Shown in pieces: positions 57,014 through 61,637 of a stretch of DNA of 61,637 bases. Made by a program: the position numbers and the translations under genes. Origin of the DNA: an uncultured Lachnospiraceae bacterium (GTDB lineage: Bacteria > Bacillota > Clostridia > Lachnospirales > Lachnospiraceae). The notes beneath the pieces were generated by a model. The model saw nothing but the letters and a program-made list of their open reading frames with translations. It was not told where the DNA came from and ran no database searches. Location: positions 1-61,637 of the forward strand of contig CANOKL010000023.1 of assembly GCA_947566645.1 (NCBI GenBank), written 5' to 3'. The first letter of the stretch is position 1, and every line of letters begins with the position of its first letter.

Positions 57014-59002
57014 GTGCAGAGAATAGGTGTATTTGTCTGCCACTGCGGAAGTAATATTGCCGCAACAGTAGACGTAAGTAAAGTAGCAGAGATGGCACTC
57101 ATGGAGCCGGGCGTTGTCCATGCCGAAGACTACCAGTACATGTGTTCCGAGGCAGGTCAGGCGAAGATTGCGGCAGCGATTCAGGAAAAGGGATTAACAG
57201 GGATTGTTGTATGTTCCTGTTCCCCGCGTATGCATGAGACGACCTTCAGGAAGGCGGCGGAGCGTGCGGGTCTGAATCCGTACATGGTTGAGATTGCCAA
57301 CATCCGTGAGCACTGCTCATGGATTCATAAGGATATGGAGGAGGCAACAAAAAAGGCTGTGATCCTGATGCGGGCAGCGGTTGCCAAGGTGAATTTAAAT
57401 ACGCCGCTTCAGGCAGGCGAGAGCCGCGTTACAAAGAGGGCGCTTGTGATCGGCGGCGGTATTGCCGGAATTCAGACAGCCCTTGATATTGCAGACGCAG
57501 GCTACGAGGTAGATATCGTGGAAAAGACGCCGAGTATCGGCGGGAGGATGTCACAGCTTGATAAGACATTCCCGACACTGGACTGCTCCGCATGTATTCT
57601 GACCCCGAAGATGGTGGAGGCATCCGCCCATGAGAAGATCACCATCTATACATATAGCGAAGTGGAGAAGGTGAGCGGATTTGTAGGTGATTTCACCGTA
57701 GACATCCGTAAAAAAGCAAGAAGCGTGGACATGAATAAATGTACCGGGTGCGGCGTGTGCCAGGAAAAATGTCCGTCCAAAAAGGCGCCCAGCGAGTTTA
57801 ACAGAGGCTTAAATACAAGGAGTGCAATCTACACGCCATTTGCACAGGCCATCCCCAATGTTCCGGTCATTGACCGCGAGGCCTGTATTAAGTTCAAGAC
57901 CGGAAAATGCGGTATCTGCTCCAAGGTATGCCAGGCAGGAGCCATTGACTATGAGCAGAAGGATGAGATCATTACAGAGAAGTACGGCGCGATTGTAGTT
58001 GCAACCGGATTTGATACGATCAATCTTGAAAAATATGACGAGTATGCATACAGCCAGAGCAAGGATGTGATCACATCTCTTGAGCTGGAGCGTGTGATGA
58101 ACGCGGCAGGGCCGACCCACGGACATCTGGAGCGTCTTTCCGATGGGAAAGCTCCGAAGGAGATCGTATTTATCCAGTGTGTGGGAAGCCGCTGTGCAGA
58201 CGACAGGGGCAAGCCCTACTGTTCCAAGATCTGCTGTATGTACACGGCAAAGCATGCCATGCTCATCCGTGATAAATATCCGGATGTGAATGTTACCGTA
58301 TTTTATATTGACGTGCGTACGCCGGGCAAGAACTTTGATGAGTTCTACAGAAGAGCTGTAGAGCAGTACGGAGTGAATTATATCAAAGGACAGGTGGGGA
58401 AGGTTATTCCTCAGCCGGACGGGAAGCTTCTGGTACAGGGAAGCGACCTTCTGGACAACAGACAGATCCTGAAGGAAGCGGATATGGTAGTTCTGGCAAC
58501 AGCCATTGAGCCGAATCCGGATGTGAGAAAGATTGCAACCATGCTTACAGCAAGTATTGATACCAATAATTTCCTGACAGAGGCACACGCGAAGCTTCGT
58601 CCGGTTGAGTCACCCACAGCAGGTATTTTCCTTTCCGGCGTATGCCAGGGACCAAAGGATATTCCTGAGACAGTGGCACAGGCAGGAGCCGCAGCCGTAA
58701 AGGCAATCGGGCTTCTTGCAAAGGATAAGCTGATGACCAATCCGTGTACCGCACAGGCAGATATCCTGCTCTGTAACGGATGTTCTACCTGTGAAAATGT
58801 ATGTCCGTACGGCGCGATTACATATGAGGATAAAGAGGTGAATGACCACGGCATCCGTGAGACGCGCCGGGTAGCAGTTGTAAATAATGCTCTCTGCCAG
58901 GGCTGCGGTGCATGTACAGTTGCATGTCCGTCAGGAGCCATGGACCTGCAGGGCTTCTCAAACAGACAGATCTTAGCGGAGGTGGATGCAATATGCCGTT
59001 AG
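57014..59002 (+). CDS. hdrA: Heterodisulfide reductase subunit A-like flavoprotein
   Basis: 662 aa with GTG start after AGGAGG (56999-57004). FAD Rossmann motif GGGIAG (147-152); HdrA cysteines in LDCSACILTP (191, 194); [4Fe-4S] motifs at Cys243/246/249/253 and Cys291/299/302/306; two C-terminal ferredoxin clusters at Cys587/590/593/597 and Cys628/631/634/638. The flavin of HdrA is the established bifurcation centre, splitting electron pairs between ferredoxin and the disulfide. Unlike the seleno- or fused forms, this is the plain short HdrA. The next gene starts before the stop codon. Confidence 0.92.
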   Translation: MQRIGVFVCHCGSNIAATVDVSKVAEMALMEPGVVHAEDYQYMCSEAGQAKIAAAIQEKGLTGIVVCSCSPRMHETTFRKAAERAGLNPYMVEIANIREHCSWIHKDMEEATKKAVILMRAAVAKVNLNTPLQAGESRVTKRALVIGGGIAGIQTALDIADAGYEVDIVEKTPSIGGRMSQLDKTFPTLDCSACILTPKMVEASAHEKITIYTYSEVEKVSGFVGDFTVDIRKKARSVDMNKCTGCGVCQEKCPSKKAPSEFNRGLNTRSAIYTPFAQAIPNVPVIDREACIKFKTGKCGICSKVCQAGAIDYEQKDEIITEKYGAIVVATGFDTINLEKYDEYAYSQSKDVITSLELERVMNAAGPTHGHLERLSDGKAPKEIVFIQCVGSRCADDRGKPYCSKICCMYTAKHAMLIRDKYPDVNVTVFYIDVRTPGKNFDEFYRRAVEQYGVNYIKGQVGKVIPQPDGKLLVQGSDLLDNRQILKEADMVVLATAIEPNPDVRKIATMLTASIDTNNFLTEAHAKLRPVESPTAGIFLSGVCQGPKDIPETVAQAGAAAVKAIGLLAKDKLMTNPCTAQADILLCNGCSTCENVCPYGAITYEDKEVNDHGIRETRRVAVVNNALCQGCGACTVACPSGAMDLQGFSNRQILAEVDAICR

Positions 59003-59433
59003 AAAATAAAGAATTCAAACCGAAAATTGTAGCGTTCTGCTGTAACTGGTGCAGTTATGCAGGAGCTGACCTGGCAGGAAGCAGCCGTCTGACTTATCCT
59101 GCTGACGTAAAGATTATCCGTGTTCCCTGCTCCTGCCGCGTGAATCCCATGTTCATCCTCAGGGCATTTGAAAAGGGAGCGGACGGAGTGATCATGTGCG
59201 GATGCCATCCGGGAGACTGCCATTACAGCACCGGAAATTATTACGCGAGAAGACGTATGACTTTGTTATTCTCCATGCTGGATTATCTTGGCGTGGAAAA
59301 TGGGCGTACACGCGTAGAGTGGGTATCTGCGGCAGAGGGTGTGAAATTCTCTGAGACAATGAACAGCTTTGTGGAGAAGATTTATTCTCTTGGCGAAAAT
59401 GTAAGATTGGGGGATTTAAGATGCAAGAGCTAA
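58993..59433 (+). CDS. flxD: MvhD/FlxD-like iron-sulfur protein
   Basis: 146 aa from ATG 58993, overlapping hdrA by 10 bp; the ORF opens earlier but inside hdrA. MvhD family: AFCCNWCSYAGADLAG, VPCSCRVNP and CGCHPGDCHY carry the cysteines of its [2Fe-2S] cluster. In methanogens MvhD links the hydrogenase to HdrA; in FlxABCD complexes FlxD links the NADH-oxidising part to HdrA. No hydrogenase genes are visible here, so the Flx role is favoured. Confidence 0.9.
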   Translation: MPLENKEFKPKIVAFCCNWCSYAGADLAGSSRLTYPADVKIIRVPCSCRVNPMFILRAFEKGADGVIMCGCHPGDCHYSTGNYYARRRMTLLFSMLDYLGVENGRTRVEWVSAAEGVKFSETMNSFVEKIYSLGENVRLGDLRCKS

Positions 59434-60395
59434 TTAACCGTGCAAAAGAACTGCTGGCAGACGGAACTGTGGCACGGGTTCTGGGCTGGAAAGCCGGAGA
59501 CTTGCCTTATAATCCGGAGCCGGCTTACTTTGAGAGCGCAGAGGAGCTTAAGGATTTTGTATACAACGGCTTCTGCGGCGCGAATTTAAGTAAATATATG
59601 ATAGAGGCTTCCAAACTGGAAGGAAAGACCATGGTCTGCTTAAAGCCGTGTGATACCTACAGCTTTAACCAGTTAATCAAGGAGCACCGGGTAGACAGAG
59701 AGAAAGCTTACATTGTAGGCGTTGGGTGCAAAGGGAAGCTTGATATAGAAAAAATCAAAAAGCAGGGCATCAAGGGGATTGAGAGCATTCAGGGCGCAGA
59801 GATCACAGACGACGCAGAGACTCTGACGATTCAGACCCTTTACGGAGAAAAGACATGCGCCTATGCAGATGCCATGCTGGAGAGGTGCCATGTCTGCAAA
59901 GGTAAGGAGCATATGATCTTTGATGAGCAGATCGGCGAATCAAAGGAGACAAAGGACGCAGAGCGTTTTGCGGAGGTGGAGAGAATCGAGGCCATGAGCC
60001 CGGAGGAGAAGTTTGCATATTTCCAGAGTGAATTAAGCAAATGTATCCGCTGCAATGCCTGCAGGAATGCCTGTCCGGCCTGCAGCTGCCGGAAATGCGT
60101 CTTTGACAGCAACAAGTTTGACAGCTCCCAGAAGGCAAACGTGGATTCCTTTGAAGAGAAGATGTTCCATATTATCCGTGCCTTCCATGTGGCGGGAAGA
60201 TGTACGGACTGCGGCGAGTGCAGCCGTGTATGTCCCCAGGGAATTCCGCTTCATCTGTTTAACCGTAAGTTTATCAAAGATATTGATGCGCTGTACGGTG
60301 AGTACCAGGCCGGAGCAGACACTGATTCAAAAGCACCGCTTACCAATTACACGTTTGAGGACGCGGAACCAAGTATTGTAGGAAAGAGGGGATAA
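59421..60395 (+). CDS. flxC: FlxC-like 4Fe-4S protein
   Basis: 324 aa. An N-terminal FrhB/FpoF-like region (about 35-165: GFCGANLS, MVCLKPCDTY, GVGCKGKLD, ERCHVCKGKEH) is followed by two ferredoxin motifs, Cys208/211/214/218 and Cys261/264/267/271. It is expected to relay electrons between FlxA/B and FlxD. It overlaps flxD by 13 bp. The subunit letter is assigned by gene order and domain content, from knowledge of the Desulfovibrio flxABCD-hdrABC operon. Confidence 0.8.
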   Translation: MQELINRAKELLADGTVARVLGWKAGDLPYNPEPAYFESAEELKDFVYNGFCGANLSKYMIEASKLEGKTMVCLKPCDTYSFNQLIKEHRVDREKAYIVGVGCKGKLDIEKIKKQGIKGIESIQGAEITDDAETLTIQTLYGEKTCAYADAMLERCHVCKGKEHMIFDEQIGESKETKDAERFAEVERIEAMSPEEKFAYFQSELSKCIRCNACRNACPACSCRKCVFDSNKFDSSQKANVDSFEEKMFHIIRAFHVAGRCTDCGECSRVCPQGIPLHLFNRKFIKDIDALYGEYQAGADTDSKAPLTNYTFEDAEPSIVGKRG

Positions 60396-60398
60396 TGT

Positions 60399-61439
60399 AT
60401 GTATAAGATAGCAAAAGAAAATCTTTCCGCATTATTCCAGAAGATCGCGGAAAGCTCTGAGCTGTATCTTCCGGTGAAGACAGCCGGACAGACGAACTTT
60501 GCGGCGTGGAATGCGGACGCAGAGGTAGATCTTGACACCTTAAAGACTGTAAAATCGGCAAAAGACGCATTTTTCCCTCAGAGCGAGGGTCTCTATACCG
60601 TAAAAAAAGAGGGGAAGAAGATGTCCATAGAGCCGGAAAGCTTAAAGGAACAGGACTTTGTTGTATTCGGTATGAAGGCCTGTGACGTGAAGGGCCTGGA
60701 GGTTCTTGACAACGTATTCCTGGCTGACCCGGTGGATACCTTTTATGCAGCGAGAAGGGATCACGGAACCATCGTAGCTTTTGGCTGCCATGAGCCGGAG
60801 GAGACCTGCTTCTGCAAGGTGTTCGGCGTGGACGCGGCGGCTCCGGCATCGGATGTGGCTGTATGGACCGTGGGGGAAGACCTTTACTGGAAGGCGCAGA
60901 GCGAAAAGGGCGAGGCGCTCACAGAGAGGGTAAAGGAGCTTCTTGCTGACGCAGATGCTTCCGGAGAGGCAGAAGTCGAAGCGGAAAAAGAGGCGATACA
61001 TAAGATCGTGGAGAAACTTCCCTATATGAACCTTTCTTTAGAAGGATGGAACGGAGACGCTCTTTCCGAGAAATTCGATTCTCCAGTATGGGAGGAATTA
61101 TATAAGCCATGCCTGGCGTGCGGCACCTGTACCTTCGTATGCCCCACCTGCCAGTGCTATGACATCAAGGACTACACTGCAGGAACTACTGTTTCACGTT
61201 ACAGATGCTGGGATTCCTGTATGTATTCAGACTTTACAATGATGGCACACGGCAACAACCGTACAAGCCAGATGCAGAGGTTCCGTCAGAGGTTCATGCA
61301 CAAGCTTGTGTACTATCCGGCAAATAATGACGGAATGTACTCCTGTGTGGGCTGCGGCCGCTGTGTGGAGAAATGTCCCCAGGCCCTTAATATTGTTAAG
61401 GTAATCAAGGCATTTCAGAATCAGGGAGGTGAAAAATAA
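60399..61439 (+). CDS. flxB: FlxB-like 4Fe-4S protein (sulfhydrogenase beta / Fer4_22 type)
   Basis: 346 aa. An N-terminal region with FGMKACDVKGLEVLD and FGCHEPEETCFCKVFG is typical of sulfhydrogenase beta / anaerobic sulfite reductase A proteins. Two ferredoxin motifs: Cys238/241/244/248 (CLACGTCTFVCP) and Cys316/319/322/326 (CVGCGRCVEKCP). It carries electrons from FlxA. It starts 3 nt after flxC and its TAA overlaps the ATG of the next gene by one base. Confidence 0.85.
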   Translation: MYKIAKENLSALFQKIAESSELYLPVKTAGQTNFAAWNADAEVDLDTLKTVKSAKDAFFPQSEGLYTVKKEGKKMSIEPESLKEQDFVVFGMKACDVKGLEVLDNVFLADPVDTFYAARRDHGTIVAFGCHEPEETCFCKVFGVDAAAPASDVAVWTVGEDLYWKAQSEKGEALTERVKELLADADASGEAEVEAEKEAIHKIVEKLPYMNLSLEGWNGDALSEKFDSPVWEELYKPCLACGTCTFVCPTCQCYDIKDYTAGTTVSRYRCWDSCMYSDFTMMAHGNNRTSQMQRFRQRFMHKLVYYPANNDGMYSCVGCGRCVEKCPQALNIVKVIKAFQNQGGEK

Positions 61440-61637
61440 TGGGTGAATGTACATGTCATAAAAATTATACATTAGATACTCTGATTCCAAAGGTAGGCGT
61501 GATCACTGACATCCGCCAGGAGACGCCGGATGTCAAGACCTTCCGCGTCAACGCGCCGGAGGGCGGCAAGCTCTTTGAGCACATGCCGGGACAGTGCGCC
61601 ATGGTCTGTGCGCCGGGAATCAGCGAAGGTATGTTTT
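61439..61637 (+). CDS. flxA: FlxA-like FAD/NAD(P)H-binding oxidoreductase, 5' part (runs off window)
   Basis: The first 66 codons only, cut by the window edge. Begins MGECTCHK, then KVGVITDIRQETPDVKTFRV and MPGQCAMVCAPGISEGMF, the FAD-binding barrel of the ferredoxin-NADP reductase/dihydroorotate dehydrogenase K family, as in sulfhydrogenase gamma and FlxA. It should oxidise NADH and feed electrons to FlxB. GGGAGG at 61424-61429 is the ribosome site. Confidence 0.85.
   Translation, partial: MGECTCHKNYTLDTLIPKVGVITDIRQETPDVKTFRVNAPEGGKLFEHMPGQCAMVCAPGISEGMF

Noticed and set aside
54824..61637. NiFe-hydrogenase-linked Mvh-Hdr operon
   Set aside because: No large or small hydrogenase subunit motifs are present; FlxB/FlxA-like proteins take that place.

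Overview
The window looks like a chromosomal segment of an anaerobic, gut-type member of the Bacillota (Clostridia, most likely Lachnospiraceae). This is inferred from strong AGGAGG-type ribosome sites, TTGACA/TATAAT promoters, moderate GC content, protein families (class B sortase, DUF951-rpsF-ssb-rpsR block, MurT/GatD, DUF5685, TIGR01784/Rpn proteins) and an anaerobic electron-bifurcation cluster. I could not search databases, so the genus is open. I saw no rRNA, tRNA or CRISPR.

Layout. 0.2-1.6 kb: a hemerythrin/CheX-like/receiver fusion. 1.6-4.3 kb: glutamate dehydrogenase and an aspartate-type aminotransferase on the minus strand. 4.6-6.3 kb: a pyruvate/PEP-binding-domain protein. 6.4-13.0 kb: a peptide-use block (LysR regulator, PepT, amino acid permease, M18 aminopeptidase, POT transporter). 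13.1-15.9 kb: a P-type cation ATPase behind a yybP-ykoY (manganese) riboswitch. 16.0-18.3 kb: GatD-MurT for lipid II amidation. 18.5-25.4 kb: AI-2E-family permease, ECF sigma/anti-sigma pair, PadR plus FtsW/RodA-like protein, chemoreceptor. 25.5-27.5 kb: J-domain/DUF5685/zinc-ribbon trio. 27.8-30.1 kb: sortase B, DUF951, rpsF-ssb-rpsR.

30.2-43.3 kb is accessory and looks more AT-rich at first. It holds a secreted protein, an operon of lipoprotein, three membrane proteins, ABC ATPase, anchored protein, BlaI-type repressor, BlaR1-type M56 protease and an 82-aa exported peptide, then gene remnants, an AAA_14/DUF4143 ATPase, a transglutaminase-like wall-binding protein, a broken integrase and an Rpn-type nuclease gene with a duplicated tail. 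43.4-47.9 kb encodes a 1523-aa secreted protein with two near-identical nucleoside-hydrolase-like modules. 48.8-54.4 kb: DUF134/NifX-like protein and a Crp/Fnr regulator diverging from one palindrome, CoA-disulfide-reductase/rhodanese genes and a second ATPase-nuclease protein.

54.8 kb to the right edge is the most interesting metabolic locus: an LDH/MDH-family dehydrogenase followed by HdrB, HdrC, HdrA, MvhD/FlxD, FlxC, FlxB and the start of FlxA, a complete-looking FlxABCD-HdrABC type flavin-based bifurcating complex in a genome with no sign here of methanogenesis or sulfate reduction.

A family of palindromes (half-site TTGGGGACGGGG) sits at the 3' ends of at least eight genes or gene pairs. 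It serves as terminator and in four cases supplies the last codons and stop. Two further dispersed repeats and an 8 x 16-bp tandem array of ribosome-site-like units are also present.
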